Assembly (NCBI GenBank): GCA_964016985.1
Contig: OZ024823.1
Location: 130,654,112 to 130,718,111, forward strand
Reading direction: 5' to 3'
Length of the DNA stretch: 64,000 nucleotides
DNA from: Anodontia alba
Lineage: Eukaryota; Mollusca; Bivalvia; Lucinida; Lucinidae
This document shows positions 12,253 to 22,690 of this stretch, one piece after another; the first letter of the stretch is position 1; the number at the start of each line of letters is the position of its first letter. The notes below the pieces were generated by a model. It had not been told where the DNA came from. It did not search any database and saw only the letters and a list, made by a program, of their open reading frames with translations. A program made the position numbers and the translations under genes.

Positions 12253-12279
12253 GAAAAAAAAAAAAAAAAAAAAAAAAAG
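12253..12279. repeat. Poly(A) tract
   Basis: A run of about 26 A. Similar runs lie at 3880, 9384, 37036, 49411 and 50445, and a poly(T) run at 19056. Confidence 0.9.
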
Positions 12280-12329
12280 ATCATATTGCGTTGGTGCGCA
12301 AGCTAGTCTGGGCTATCGCTATTCGTATA

Positions 12330-12620
12330 TGCTCCGAAGGCGGTTTTCACATAGCTTGTCTCAATTAGTATTCTAGCCAGCGCACGCCAAACCCTACAAT
12401 GAGACCTGTGTGAACAGCAAAGACTCAGAGCGGTCTGTACATCCCTTCAGTATAGCAAGTTCTCGTACCCTTTGGATAGCCCGGAGGGTATGGAAGGCAC
12501 CTGCGATCAACAAAGGCTCTGATCAGACTGCGCGGATGCGCAGGCTGATCTGAGTCCTCGCTGGTCGCACAAGTCTTATTGTAAGTTTTGTCGTGCGCTG
12601 GCTCATTTGCGTAAAAGACA
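12330..12620. repeat. GATCAGACTGCGC hairpin family, near full-length copy
   Basis: Terminal inverted repeats AGCCAGCGCACG (12375) and CGTGCGCTGGCTCA (12592) enclose GACCTGTGTGAACAGCAAAG, GATCAGACTGCGCGGATGCG and its partner CAGGCTGATCTGAGTC. This is the fullest copy of the family. The 71-codon frame over it is spurious. Confidence 0.75.
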
Positions 12621-12884
12621 GCTGTGAGATCTTGGTACAAGAAACAATAAACACAGTGCTCATTAACTATTGCTGTATATTTACATTAATCAACAGGTTA
12701 GCACTTTGTCCTGCAAATTAAACATCACCCATTCCACAGAAATAAATTTCCCAGAAGAGCACAGAAATATATAAGTGAAGATACCCAGGAAATGTCACGA
12801 TCACGAAGCACAGTACTCATTACACAATACGAGAAAATACGAGAACGGACTGTATGTTATATATTTATACGGGTTACGTCACGC

Positions 12885-13100
12885 AAAAAAGTGCCTTCGA
12901 GCATGCGCAAAATGTTCGGATTCACATCATCCTGCACATGTGCAGTCTCATCCGGGCATTTGATCTCCACTGAAACTTTTTATAGTAACTAATGATTTTG
13001 GCAGCGGACAGCGAAGGCCCAGATCAGACTGCGCATCCGCGCAGTCTGATCTTGGCCTTCGCTATCCGCATATGCCTGAAGACATATTTTCGCATGCGCG
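12885..13100. repeat. GATCAGACTGCGC hairpin family, second copy
   Basis: GCGAAGGCCCAGATCAGACT followed by GCGCATCCGCGC and its partner GCAGTCTGATCTTGGCCTTC form a long near-perfect stem at about 13007-13065. Flanks such as GTGCCTTCGAGCATGCGCAA match 39245-39300. Confidence 0.75.
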
Positions 13101-13147
13101 GCCCACATATCATTAAATAGATTGGATAAATGAAATTTCAGAAGAGA

Positions 13148-13300
13148 CAACTCTGTCTACATTGTTTACATTCCTTCTGAAAAGGGGTATATTCTAAAAG
13201 GAAAGAATTTGCTGCCGTGGAGGAGCAAATTCTTTCCTTTTATATTAGACCTTTTTCAGAAGAAGCTTTGGTGTGTAGGATAGTAAGCAGAAAGTCACAA
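13148..13300. repeat. GGAAAGAATTTGCT hairpin element, copy 1
   Basis: CCTTCTGAAAAGGGGTATAT, then TCTAAAAGGAAAGAATTTGC, pairs with GCAAATTCTTTCCTTTTATA and TAGACCTTTTTCAGAAGAAG across a short GGAG tip. Good copies also lie at 32463, 40835, 52035 and 58565, and halves at 16915, 21362, 31260, 38325 and 45675. Confidence 0.75.
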
Positions 13301-13559
13301 AAGTGATTTCCCTTGTAAGAAATGGTGGAAAATCTATACTATTTCCGATCCTTTAAAATTGCTGAAATTGGCCAGAAATTAACCAGCTGCTTTGTTCTTA
13401 AAAAATTATATAACAAACGTATTGGCATCAAAGGGTCATCAAAGGGTCTTTTAGAAATGAGCCTGTCAATAATACCACATGCTATCAGCATAGACAAGCG
13501 TAGACTCAGATTAGCGAGTCTACAGTGGCCGATAACATAATGTGTGGAGCTTAAACATC

Positions 13560-13645
13560 ATATTTGCGAACTGGGTAGACTCTGATCAGATTGCGCGGAT
13601 GAGCAGTCTGATCTGAATCTACCCTAGTCGCGCAAGTCATAAGGC
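13560..13645. repeat. GATCAGACTGCGC hairpin, short copy
   Basis: GGTAGACTCTGATCAGATTG, GCGGATGAGCAG and CTGATCTGAATCTACC form the stem; TAGTCGCGCAAGTCATAAGG follows. Confidence 0.65.
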
Positions 13646-13984
13646 CATTTATTACGACGCTACAAAACTGTAGAATACATATTGTGATGTAATAATGATC
13701 AGATGTTTGTGCCTGCATATAAACTTCAGTATTTTGACTTGGTTTTGTGTAAATGTGTCATTCCTGGATACTCTCACGTCTAATTTTGTTTTCATGTGTC
13801 AAACTCTACTTTGTGCACTTTGTAATGAACTCTAAAACCTAATCCACTAGGCTTCCGAGCTTATTATCGGATTTGAATATTCAATACATGTAGTATATTT
13901 AGCTTTATAAGGTTATTTGGTCTCGGTTTTGTGCGAAAAATACGGCTTCTGTGCAAAACAAACTGTATAAAAACATGTGAAGAT

Positions 13985-14280
13985 ACCAGGAAATCCCACA
14001 ATCACGACGGACAGTCTTCCCGAGGCACTAAAAGAAGGAGAGACGAGGAAAACTTTCTTTTTTTCGTGCTCAACTCAGCTGAGCATGAAATCTTCTCTGC
14101 TAATAAATATAACAATGCCAACAACAGTTGGCATTTTCATATTTATAAGCAGAGAAATTTGCATGCTCAGCTATGTTTAGCATGTTTGAAATTGCATTTG
14201 GTAGTAATTTGAGATTTATCAGCAGGACAAATTTTATGCTCAGCTGAGTTTAGCATGGAAAAAGTTTATGACCTCGTGGC
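13985..14280. repeat. CTGAGCATGAAA hairpin element, copy 1
   Basis: CTCAACTCAGCTGAGCATGA, GCTAATAAATATAACAATGC and an inner TGCCAACAACAGTTGGCA palindrome, then CATATTTATAAGCAGAGAAA and CTCAGCTATGTTTAGCATG, end with AGTTTATGACCTCG. The copy at 44900-45140 shows the same parts in reverse order. Confidence 0.7.
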
Positions 14281-14394
14281 CTTGCTCACTTAATTTTGAA
14301 TGGATATACTAAATTTTGTCTGTTTGGCTTCATTACATGTTTTATATCTCATATACACTTTAAGTTTTAAAGTACTCTGATATAGCAGAGTATA

Positions 14395-15012
14395 ACCAGT
14401 AAAACTTCATGAGGCTAATTCGACCTCGTTTTTAAGTCTCTAGGAAATTCTTCACATTACGAAAACACGCCTATTCAAATATACTGAAAATTTTACCACC
14501 AAAAAAGGTATATTTTCAGATAAAAATTTTGATATTTTTTCATATTTCTGCTCAAAACATAGATTGTGGGTACTCGTTAGAACCGCCTCGACAAGGCGGT
14601 TCTAACGAGTACCCACAATCTATGTTTTAAGAAGACATAAGAAAAATAATGTATACCCCTGTAAACCCCAGTTTTACTATATAAAAGTGGGGTTTAATGG
14701 GGTCAAAATTATATAGGTATGTTTTCGTGATGAATAGCACAAGAAAACAAATATTAGGAATATTTTCGAGAAAATTTTGTTATTTCATAATGTATGTTGT
14801 CTAATCACTAGGATCGCCTCATCGGGGCGATTCTAATGTGTACACTCAACATACCATTATTTTATAGAAGAACGAAACTACATCCCTAATTTATCCCCAT
14901 TTGCCTACTGACCTGGCGCTGTGATTACCCCTCAGTGGATCGAAATAACCCATGCCTAGAACAAATGTCCAAATAGTAACAAAGATATTCGAGCCATTGA
15001 AGTTTAACTATA
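14395..15012. mobile_element. MITE family B, copy 1 (interrupted by a family A element)
   Basis: The ends are CAGTAAAACTTCATGAGGCT and TTCGAGCCATTGAAGTTTAA, a decayed inverted repeat related to the TACAGTCGAACCTCGATGGC ends of copies at 23092 and 25484. The central palindrome (14787-14850) has GATCGCCTCATCGGGGCGAT. The left arm is split by family A copy 1. Confidence 0.75.
14455..14732. mobile_element. Family A hairpin MITE, copy 1
   Basis: The ends are ATTACGAAAACACGCCTAT and ATAGGTATGTTTTCGTGAT, an inverted repeat of about 19 bp. The centre is ATAGATTGTGGGTACTCGTT and AGAACCGCCTCG meeting the complementary arm across one to three bases. It is inserted in the left arm of a family B element. 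Confidence 0.88.
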
Positions 15013-15135
15013 CATTGATATATTCCTATTGCTGAACTAATAATCATTCCCTGCCCATTCCAGTTCTTTTATCTTCAAGACAATTTTTTACATTGCTGAT
15101 GAGGCCCGGAAATTTGATAGAGTTCGAACAATTGA

Positions 15136-15340
15136 TTAACCCTAGTCCTGCTGAACCCGGATAAACCCTGCCTTTGCAAACAGTGTAAATCCAGATCAGT
15201 TACCTTCCGAAGAAGCCAACTGATCCAGATCTACACTGTTTGGCATTAAGGTCGCGTATTTGTATCAACAACTTGAATCAAGTAATCTGATTTGAAGAAA
15301 ATTAGAGGTGGGCATGGCATCTTAATTTATTAACCAAGGC
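15136..15340. repeat. AACCCGGATATA / GCAAACAGTG hairpin family, copy 2
   Basis: CTGCTGAACCCGGATAAACC, then TGCAAACAGTGTAAATCCAG, a CTTCCGAAGAAG tip, and GATCCAGATCTACACTGTTT, then GGCATCTTAATTTATTAACC. Confidence 0.75.
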
Positions 15341-15490
15341 AATGGTTCAGTAGAGCTAAACCAGTGATATCCTTTATTCTATAATTATCCAAGAGGAACT
15401 ATTCACTTACTGTGACCGTTTCAGTGACATCCTGTTTCGGCAGGTTGTCTTTGTGCGGATTTTTAACACTCCCAGGCACCCGAGTCACAC

Positions 15491-15769
15491 CATTACGAAA
15501 ACACGCCTATTCAAATATATAGAAAATTTTACAACCAAAAAAGGCAAATTTTCAGATAAAAAAATCCTGTATTTTTCATATTTTTGCTCCAAACATAGAT
15601 TGTGGGTACTCATTAGAACCGCCTTGGCGAGGCGGTTCTAACGAGTACCCACAATCTATGTTTTTGAGCAGAAATAAAAAAAATAATGTATACCCCTATA
15701 AACCCCAGTTTTAGTATACAAAAGTGGGGTTTTAGGGGGTCAGAATTATATAGGCATGTTTTCGTGATG
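15491..15769. mobile_element. Family A hairpin MITE, copy 2
   Basis: The ends are CATTACGAAAACACGCC and GGCATGTTTTCGTGATG. The central palindrome covers about 15594-15660 with tip GCCTTGGCGAGGC. Between arm and end lies the family's AAACCCCAGTTTTA..AAAGTGGGGTTT inner stem. Confidence 0.88.
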
Positions 15770-16014
15770 CAGAGGCAGCGGCGATTGTTATGCACATGTA
15801 TTTCTACAGCCTTGCTTTCATGGATCACCCATGCACTTTTGTGCCACTGTCTGTCACCAAGCACCGCCCTGTTCACTTTATACTCAACCCAGGGCACGTC
15901 GAGTATGAGCTAGACGTACTAATAGTCTGAAAATTGTCTCGATCCGAGCGGGATTCGAACCAACGATATCCCGCCTGAAAGCCGCGTGCGCTAACCACTA
16001 GGCCACCCAGCCCA
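15770..16014 (-). repeat. tRNA-derived SINE-like element
   Basis: The minus strand at 16013-15938 has a tRNA-like head. Box A-like TGGCCTAGTGGTTAGCGC lies at 16005-15988 and box B-like GGTTCGAATCCC at about 15962-15951. The acceptor stem does not close, so a functional tRNA is unlikely. The body continues left through ATACTCGACGTGCCCTGGG to about 15770, directly abutting family A copy 2. Confidence 0.55.
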
Positions 16015-16204
16015 CTATGTCGGCAGACTATCTTGTTGCACATTTTTATATTTACCGTATTTATTCTAGGAATTTAGACAGAAAAACTTTAGCAAACAGT
16101 ACGAACGCGGCGTCTGATCACAAACAAAACCGTTTGCAATTCACCCAGCAGTTTCGCTCATTTAAGACTGAATAAACTCTCCCACACTATATATTGGAAG
16201 AGTC

Positions 16205-16590
16205 CATTTTCGATTTTAGGTATTTCAGGCTATATGATGTAGATATTTCTAAAGAAAAATGCTTGAACTATTTGCAAACAGTGGAGACCCTGATCAGACG
16301 CTGCGTTCCGCGGCGTCTGATCTGGGTCTGCACTGTTTGCCAGTTACCCTATTAGGGGTCTCCAGTCTTCAATGGGTTAAATGTAACATCAAAAGATAGT
16401 ACAGGTTTTAGATATATCAGGCTATATGATGTAGATATTCCTAAAGAAAAATGGTTGAAATATTTGCAAACAGTGGAGACTCTGATCAGATGCCGCGTTC
16501 TGCGGCGCCTGATCTGGGTCTGTACTGTTTGCCAGTTACTCGTTAAAGGTCTCCAGTCGTCAGTTGGTTAGATGTAACATCAACAGATAG
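16205..16590. repeat. Tandem duplication of about 190 bp, each unit with a GCAAACAGTG hairpin
   Basis: Unit 1 (about 16210-16400) and unit 2 (about 16403-16590) share TCAGGCTATATGATGTAGAT, AAAGAAAAATG and TTTGCAAACAGTGGAGAC, then the CGCGTTC-GCGGCG hairpin, GGTCTCCAGTC and ATGTAACATCAA. They differ by scattered substitutions. Confidence 0.85.
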
Positions 16591-16889
16591 TACAGTGGAA
16601 TTATGTAAATTTTAGGTAAGTATGCCAAGTTAAGGTGTCCAATATTAAGTGTAAACTCGTCAGTAAGATAATAAGATTATACGAACCACATGGTGCTTCT
16701 CCTGAAACAAGGATTTGCTTCGAGTTAGCTCGCTGGGAGGCGATTTGAGTGAAATCACAAGCCCTACTTGTATGTTCAGGGAAAAATATAACGAATGCAT
16801 TTTAGAATTATGACACACACAACGTTCTAAAGATGTCATCAGCTATTTCCTCACTTACAGTTTTGTATTTAATCTTGTTTACATTATTC

Positions 16890-17230
16890 TTAGATTCAGG
16901 GCATTTGATTGTCCCTTCTGAAAAGGAGTCTACTCTGGAAGGAAAGAACTTGCTCCCAGAAGGTAATTTATTTGTAATTTGGAGCTGCATCAGAATTAAG
17001 GGCGAGGTTCCGCGCAAATAGGAACTTTTTTAAATGCCACAGTAGTTATTTTCCTACTGAAAGTTCCAAGACAGTTCGTCAGTTTCAGTTCTTCTCTGTG
17101 CGTCTGTGGTTTCATATGTGGCGTTTGTTTTATCCTTATCTGTTCATCATCTCTCCTTCTTTTGGTGCCTCAGGAAGGCTGTGCTTCGTGAGTGTGGCAC
17201 TTCCTGGGCATTTTCACATATTTTATGCTG
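16890..17230. repeat. Fragments of two dispersed repeats
   Basis: TGTCCCTTCTGAAAAGGAGT and CTCTGGAAGGAAAGAACTTG (16908-16955) are half of the GGAAAGAATTTGCT hairpin. TGCCTCAGGAAGGCTGTGC and GTGAGTGTGGCACTTCCTGG (17163-17212) match the 10655 repeat. Frames over them are not genes. Confidence 0.5.
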
Positions 17231-17439
17231 TCAGCTTTGCACAGAATCCGCATTTTTCGCATCTAATGGTGACGCCTAACCGTCTTAACGGAATAGACTT
17301 TTTTCAGAAGGAGATTGATGTGCAGAAAAGCAAACAGGAAGTCAAAAAAAATGGTCTCCCTTGGCGGAAATGGGGAAAACTTACCAAGTGTATCGATTCC
17401 TGTAATATATTTTGAGCCAGCGCACGACAAAACCTACTA

Positions 17440-17604
17440 GTTTAGGTTAGGTTAAGGTTTGGTTAAACGTATTTTATTGCCTTTATATAGCAATGGGGTC
17501 GGGCCACAAGTTCTCACAACATTAGTTACGACCCTTCCCCTACAACATAATACATAACATTAACATAGCAACACAAAACATTTATATAAGACATACATTA
17601 TTTC

Positions 17605-17646
<42 letters not shown>

Positions 17647-18363
17647 GGGGAGAGAGAGAGAGAAAGAGTTGGACTGACCAGTATTGCTATTGCTATATTT
17701 GTACAGCATAAATGGGGCAGGGTAGGGACGGGCATCTGCTTTTTCTCCTAAAAAGTGAAAATTTATAAAACGTCATGATACATTTAACCTTGTTATTTTA
17801 ATTCTAATTTCTAATGCGAAGCGTGCTGAATCTTTAATAAATTTCTGGACAGAGGTAAAAATGTTGAAATTACTTTCAAGCGGGAGATCTTTGTTCCCAT
17901 TGAGTTAAATACTTATGTTGCAGGATGGAACTGTCTAGTACTATTAAACAAAACAGTTCTTTGAGTCACAAAACGTGTACATTCAAAGAAGAATTTTTTT
18001 CTGCACTTTCGACATTTCTAAGACAATCACATAGTAGATTATCTCGAATGTGGTTATTATAGAAATCTAAATTTAGGTTATTATGTTACTGCAATGATTC
18101 CGCAACCTAGCATGGATGACGGACAGTTTTCTGTTTCCCTGTATATAATAAATTGGAACTATATTCGATCTCACCTGTGAACGTAAGGCATTACTAAATG
18201 AACTCAAAGTGGGCTTCTGGCGTATAGTAGGATCAAGATTTTTCCACAAATCTACAAATGCGGGAATGCAGGATCGTTTGACCGTAGCCGTACGTGTAAC
18301 CGGCATTGTAATGTTACTAGAATCTCTTAGATTATAATGGGAAACATCACTGACTGTAGGTGG
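17440..18363 (-). mobile_element. 5'-truncated LINE (non-LTR retrotransposon) with 13-bp target duplication
   Basis: The minus strand from 18363 encodes the C-terminal end of a LINE reverse transcriptase-type ORF2: YNLRDSSNITMPVTRT, IPAFVDLWKNLDP, then KLSVIHARLRNHCSN and a stop at 18073. About 630 bp of 3' untranslated sequence follows, ending in telomere-like CCTAACCTAAAC repeats. Flanks ACAAAACCTACTA (17427-17439) and ACAAAACCTATTA (18364-18376) look like a target site duplication. The host is a GATCAGACTGCGC hairpin element. The clade is uncertain; a short-repeat tail is known from CR1-like LINEs. Confidence 0.7.
17605..17670. repeat. (GA)n microsatellite
   Basis: A nearly pure GA run with a few AA and GG interruptions, within the 3' untranslated part of the LINE fragment. 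Confidence 0.95.
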
Positions 18364-18595
18364 ACAAAACCTATTATAAGACCTGTGTAACCAGTAAAGA
18401 CTCTGATAAACCTGTACACCCACCCAGTACGACAATGGTTCTCGTTTATTTCTCTTAGAATAGCCTGGAGTCTGTAGAAGGCACATGCAATCAGCAAAGA
18501 CTGATCAGACTGCGTGGATGCGCATGCTGATCTGAGTCTTCGCTAATCGCACAAGTCTTATTGGAGGTGTTGTCTTGCGCTGGCTCATTTGTGAT
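18364..18595. repeat. GATCAGACTGCGC hairpin family, copy interrupted by the LINE
   Basis: The left terminal part GAGCCAGCGCACGACAAAAC lies at 17413-17432; the rest, with GACCTGTGTAACCAGTAAAG, ACTGATCAGACTGCGTGGAT and the right end TTGCGCTGGCTCATTT, lies here. Comparison with 12375-12610 shows the LINE split one element. Confidence 0.75.
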
Positions 18596-18694
18596 GTTTG
18601 AGACAAGAGACCGCATAGTCTTACTACATCTATGTATTGTACAGTATGCAAATATTCTCTAAGCAGAAAATTAATGCCCCGATGCGCAAGAACA

Positions 18695-18800
18695 TCTTCC
18701 CTGCGGGCACAAAACGTTGAATTAACGTCGATTCAAGGTTGATCCAACGTTTTGACGTTGAATCAACGTTGTTTCATTGTTGTGTGCCTGCTAAGTGGGC
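18695..18800. repeat. AACGTTGAAACAACG short inverted repeat, copy 1
   Basis: GGGCACAAAACGTTGAATTA, then CAACGTTTTGACGTTG and CAACGTTGTTTCATTG, ending TGTGTGCCTGCTAAGTGGGC. Similar short elements lie at 45868-45955 and 60300-60420. Confidence 0.6.
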
Positions 18801-19055
18801 CTTCATTTTCCGCATCTCAAACGGTCCCTTTTCTCATGATAAATGTTGGTTATATTAATCTATACCCTAACTGAGGTTAGAGCATTTGTAGTTTGCATTA
18901 TATAAATTGGTTTCACATACATGTACTAAAATATTCATCGGTCACACAAGTTCATTACCTCCTATATTTACAGATACACCATATAATTCATGTATTTTTA
19001 TATAAAATCTGCATGTTTATCTATATACATGTGACTATTAATTAAACAGATGATG

Positions 19056-19083
19056 TTTTTTTTTTTTTTTTTTTTTTTTTTTT
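19056..19083. repeat. Poly(T) tract
   Basis: A run of about 28 T. Downstream, 19148-19260 holds two ACAGTCAACC starts that resemble the end of the element at 31645. Confidence 0.85.
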
Positions 19084-19859
19084 ATTATTTCTGGATTTAA
19101 TTATTATCTGTGAAAACGGAAGTCTTTGCTTCAGTCATATATCATATACAGTCAACCGTTTTTACAGTCGCACTCATTCTTTGTAACGTCATCTTGATAT
19201 CTGTAAATGTGCTTCACCGCTTTAGTTCTATGTCATTTACAGTCAACCCTCTTTACAATGGCATTCTTTATAACAATAAAATCAGACAAAACATAGGACA
19301 ACAAATATTGACACTGTATTATAGTTTATGGAAAGTTAGTCCAAGGATATGTGTGGACGCCGAAACCCCAGATCAACCAGGTCCGTGTCAACACGGCGAA
19401 CTATTCATATGAAATATCACAATTTAATTCCCCTGAAAAATATCTATATTTTAGAATGTCAGCCGCTGCTGTTATACGTAGTCGCATAAAATTCTAAAAC
19501 AGAGCGACATACTGTTTTGCTCTGTTTTGGCCATACAATTCAGGTAATTGTATAGCACTGTTGAGTTCATACAATAAACGAGTCGGGCAGGGGCGGATTC
19601 AGAGGGGGTTTGAGGGGGGTCAGTCGAACCCCCTATTATCAATAAATAAACCAGAGACCTGTGGGCATCACCGCCCGCCTAAGTAAAACGAGCCAATGTC
19701 AACAAAGGGTCATTATTTGCCCATATAAAAGCATAATATAATAAATTTAACCTTCCCATAGCATCAGGCAGTAAATTTGACCTTTTCATCAACCAAAGGC
19801 CATCATTTAGCATAAGTGTCAAATACTGCAATAATTTTACTTGTAAAATTAACTGCAAT

Positions 19860-20377
19860 TAGATCGAAAGAAGACCTATTTCAACTTTTCCCATTATAAG
19901 TCTATGGAAACTTTTAGTTACCATAGCGACGAAAGCACACGAGCAATGACAAAAAAAATAAATAAATAAATAAAAAAAATAAAAAAATAAAAATAAAAAT
20001 TGTAGAATCTTAATGTTATGAACATTTTTTGAAACTTTCAGGTTCATGCCCCTTAAAGTTTTTAGGAGAAGATATTTTAATACTTTTTTAATGTTTCGGT
20101 TGCCAAGGCAATCAATCAAAATCTGTGCTTTGGAAAAAATTGTATGTAACGCAGGGTACTACTAAGGGGAACATTTCTGTAAAAAAACTTCTGCAAAGCA
20201 TCTCCAATACGATACGGCATTATACGCCTATTGCAACATCAAGTTACCATAGAGACGAAAGCACATCGTGTGTAAGAGCAATAACAATCAAAACTGTTGA
20301 TAGGCTAAAGTTAGAAACATTTCTTGGAAGTGTCAGCTTCATCCCTCTTATGGCTTCTTTGGAGAAGAGAGGACTTT

Positions 20378-20461
<84 letters not shown>

Positions 20462-20830
20462 TTTTTGCAAATTTAACTTTTCGGTCGTCATGGCAACCTG
20501 TAAATCCCAGCAGTTCGTACAATATTCATATGTAACATAGGGGAATACTCAAGGATTTTTTCTGCAAAACTTTTGTAAACATATTTTCAATGAAATAACA
20601 ATGAATGCCTAATTCCACTTTTTCCCATTATAAGTCAATGGCAACATTAGGCTGTCATAGCAACCAGAGCTTATCCGATTGGAACAAAAAAACACAATTA
20701 TTCGTTCCCCAGCCTATAGATGGTACATGTGAAATCGCCTGATAACGGCTTCAGAGAAGTCGTTTAAAATGCTTACAGACGACAGACAGACGGACGGACG
20801 ACGGATACCTTTCTATAATATAAGCTCACC
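19860..20830. repeat. Diverged repeat units (CCCATTATAAGT / ACCATAG-GACGAAAGCAC)
   Basis: TTTTCCCATTATAAGTCTAT and TTACCATAGCGACGAAAGCA (19885-19940) recur as TTACCATAGAGACGAAAGCA (about 20244) and TTTTCCCATTATAAGTCAAT (about 20618). The block ends in a GACAGACGGACGGACGACGG stretch like that at 43740. The internal frames include the (TA)n tract and are spurious. Confidence 0.55.
20380..20466. repeat. (TA)n microsatellite followed by poly(T)
   Basis: About 72 bp of TA dinucleotides, then about 15 T. This is the second long TA tract in the window. Confidence 0.97.
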
Positions 20831-21052
20831 TATGAGCCTACATGTAATCGGCACGGGTGAGGTAAACAAATTCAAATTATCATCTGCTGAACTTTTTACT
20901 CAGCATGCTAAGCGTTTGTACATGGTTCTTCTAATCCATTGTTCTTCCGCTGTATAAAATTGGAAATCACGTGAAATACTTGGTTATTAAGGGAAATTAA
21001 TATATTTCAAAGGAAACAGCTCTGATTAATATATTTTGCTCTTTTCCAAAAA

Positions 21053-21336
21053 CATCACGAAAACATGCCTATATAATTTTGACCACCAAAAACCACCCTT
21101 TTATATAGTAAAACAGGGGTTTACTAGGGTATACATTATTTTTCTTATTTTTGCTCGAAAACATAGATTGTAGGTACTCGTTAGAACAGCCTCGCTGAGG
21201 CGGTTCTAACGAGTACCCATAATCTATGTTTAGAGCAGAAATATGAAAAATATCAGAGTTTTTTATCTGAAAATTTTCAGTTTTTGGAGGTGAAATTTTC
21301 TATATATATTTGAATATATGGGCGTGTTTCGTAATT
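21053..21336. mobile_element. Family A hairpin MITE, copy 3
   Basis: The ends are CATCACGAAAACATGCCTAT and GGGCGTGTTTCGTAATT. The orientation of the inner stem is opposite to copies 1 and 2. The central arms have one mismatch (AACAGCCTCGCTGAGGCGGT). Confidence 0.87.
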
Positions 21337-21361
21337 AGTAGTCTATTCTAAAAAAAAATAT

Positions 21362-21450
21362 GACCAAGCTCTTTCCTTTCAGTGTGGACCCCTTTTCAGA
21401 AGGGACTAGGTGTGCAGGAAAGCAAACAGGAAGTCACTAAAGTCACAAGT
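21362..21450. repeat. Half of a GGAAAGAATTTGCT hairpin element
   Basis: CTTTCCTTTCAGTGTGGACC, CCTTTTCAGAAGGGACTAGG and GTGCAGGAAAGCAAACAGGA match the right half of the copies at 52035 and 58565. Confidence 0.55.
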
Positions 21451-21479
21451 CGACTAAGCGTATCCAGTCCGCCTGCTGT

Positions 21480-22045
21480 GTTTTCGACATCTTTCAGAAA
21501 ATCATTTTTTTTTGCTTGGCGTTCTGTACATAAGAAGCAATTTTGCAAACTTTTGTCATGATTTAATTCAGAACCATTTGTCGTACTTATCTATGCGCAA
21601 ACAGTTTTATTCAGTTATTTGGTGTTTAAAAAAATCAAATATTGTCACTTTTTTCCATAGTAAAAATGAATGCAAATTATGCAGAAATCTGTAGATAGGT
21701 AACTTGGTGGCAGATTTTCAAAAAGTTCTGCTTCTTCAATTTTTCTGAAATTTTCATTATGTTGTTGCGAAACATCAATAATTCAAATTCAGCAAAGAAA
21801 AGTAAAAAAAAATATTTTCTTAGTCAAAAGGTCCAAAAACAAATTACTTATCTATAGAAATTGTATAGGTCAGACCAAATTCTGGCTGTGAATTTAATTT
21901 TAGGGTAAGTATTTGAGAACAAAACACAGAAACAGAAAAGACAAATGGTTTCCGATAGGATATGGTCAATCAGAACAAAGTAGTTTCATTTAAAATAAAA
22001 CGCCAAGCGAAAAACGTCTTTCCGAGTGATGTCGAAAGGACAGTA
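21480..22045. mobile_element. Non-autonomous DNA transposon-like element with long terminal inverted repeats
   Basis: The left end TTTTCGACATCTTTCAGAAA with TTTTTGCTTGGCGTTC (about 21480-21522) is the inverse of the right end AACGCCAAGCGAAAAACG with CGAGTGATGTCGAAAGG (about 21999-22040). The roughly 40-bp inverted repeats have a few mismatches. The 480-bp interior is AT-rich with no coding pattern. No second copy was seen. Confidence 0.65.
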
Positions 22046-22289
22046 TGTCCACTAAATAGCCATGCAAAATGCTTGTAGAAACAACAAAGATTTAATTAAG
22101 CTTAAAGCTAAATAAATCGAGACTATCGCTTAATTATTGTTTCCTCGTACACCTCGGTTTTCACCCTGCATCATGATGTGACATGGGAATGTATATTAAA
22201 TAGACTGGTAAACCCTTAAAGAACTTATCACAAAAGCAACAGATAACAGTCTGAAATATTTTTGCTTTATTTTTTTTTAGGGAAAATAA

Positions 22290-22567
22290 CATTACGAAAA
22301 CACGCCTATTCAAATATACTGGAATTTTTATCACCAAAAATGAAAATTTTCAGAAAAAAAAATTCTGCTACTTTTCATATTTCTGCTCAAAACATAGATT
22401 GTGGGTACTCGTTAAAACCGCCTCGACGAGGCGGTTCTAACGAGTACCCACAATCTATGTTTTTGAGCGGAAATAAGAAAAATAATGTATACCCCCGTAA
22501 ACCCCAGTTTTACAATATAAAAGTGGGGTTTAAGGGGGTCCAAATTATATAGGCATGTTTTCGTGAT
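22290..22567. mobile_element. Family A hairpin MITE, copy 4
   Basis: The ends are CATTACGAAAACACGCCTAT and GGCATGTTTTCGTGAT. The central tip is GCCTCGACGAGGC at about 22420-22432. It directly abuts an AGCAGACGAC-type element on its right. Confidence 0.88.
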
Positions 22568-22690
22568 CAGGTTTAACACTTCGTGTGAATCGTCTGCTAG
22601 GCAGACGATTCACATGAAATATCAAGCCTTATATTATCAGAACAATTGAAAGAAATGATAAAATGTCGTCTGCTGCAACCTTGCCTCGCA
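22568..22690. repeat. CGTCTGCT / AGCAGACG hairpin family, copy
   Basis: GTGAATCGTCTGCTAGGCAG and ACGATTCACATGAAATATCA form a perfect short hairpin, followed by AAAATGTCGTCTGCTG, the family end. It lies just past the stop codon that would end exon 13 if it is not spliced. Confidence 0.6.

Noticed and set aside
18364..18486. N-terminal part of the 137-codon frame over the LINE
   Set aside because: It is translated from the host hairpin element beyond the LINE's truncation point, so it is not part of the RT.
20125..20535. 136-codon plus-strand frame
   Set aside because: It is largely a (TA)n and poly(T) tract with repeat sequence on either side; no conserved pattern.
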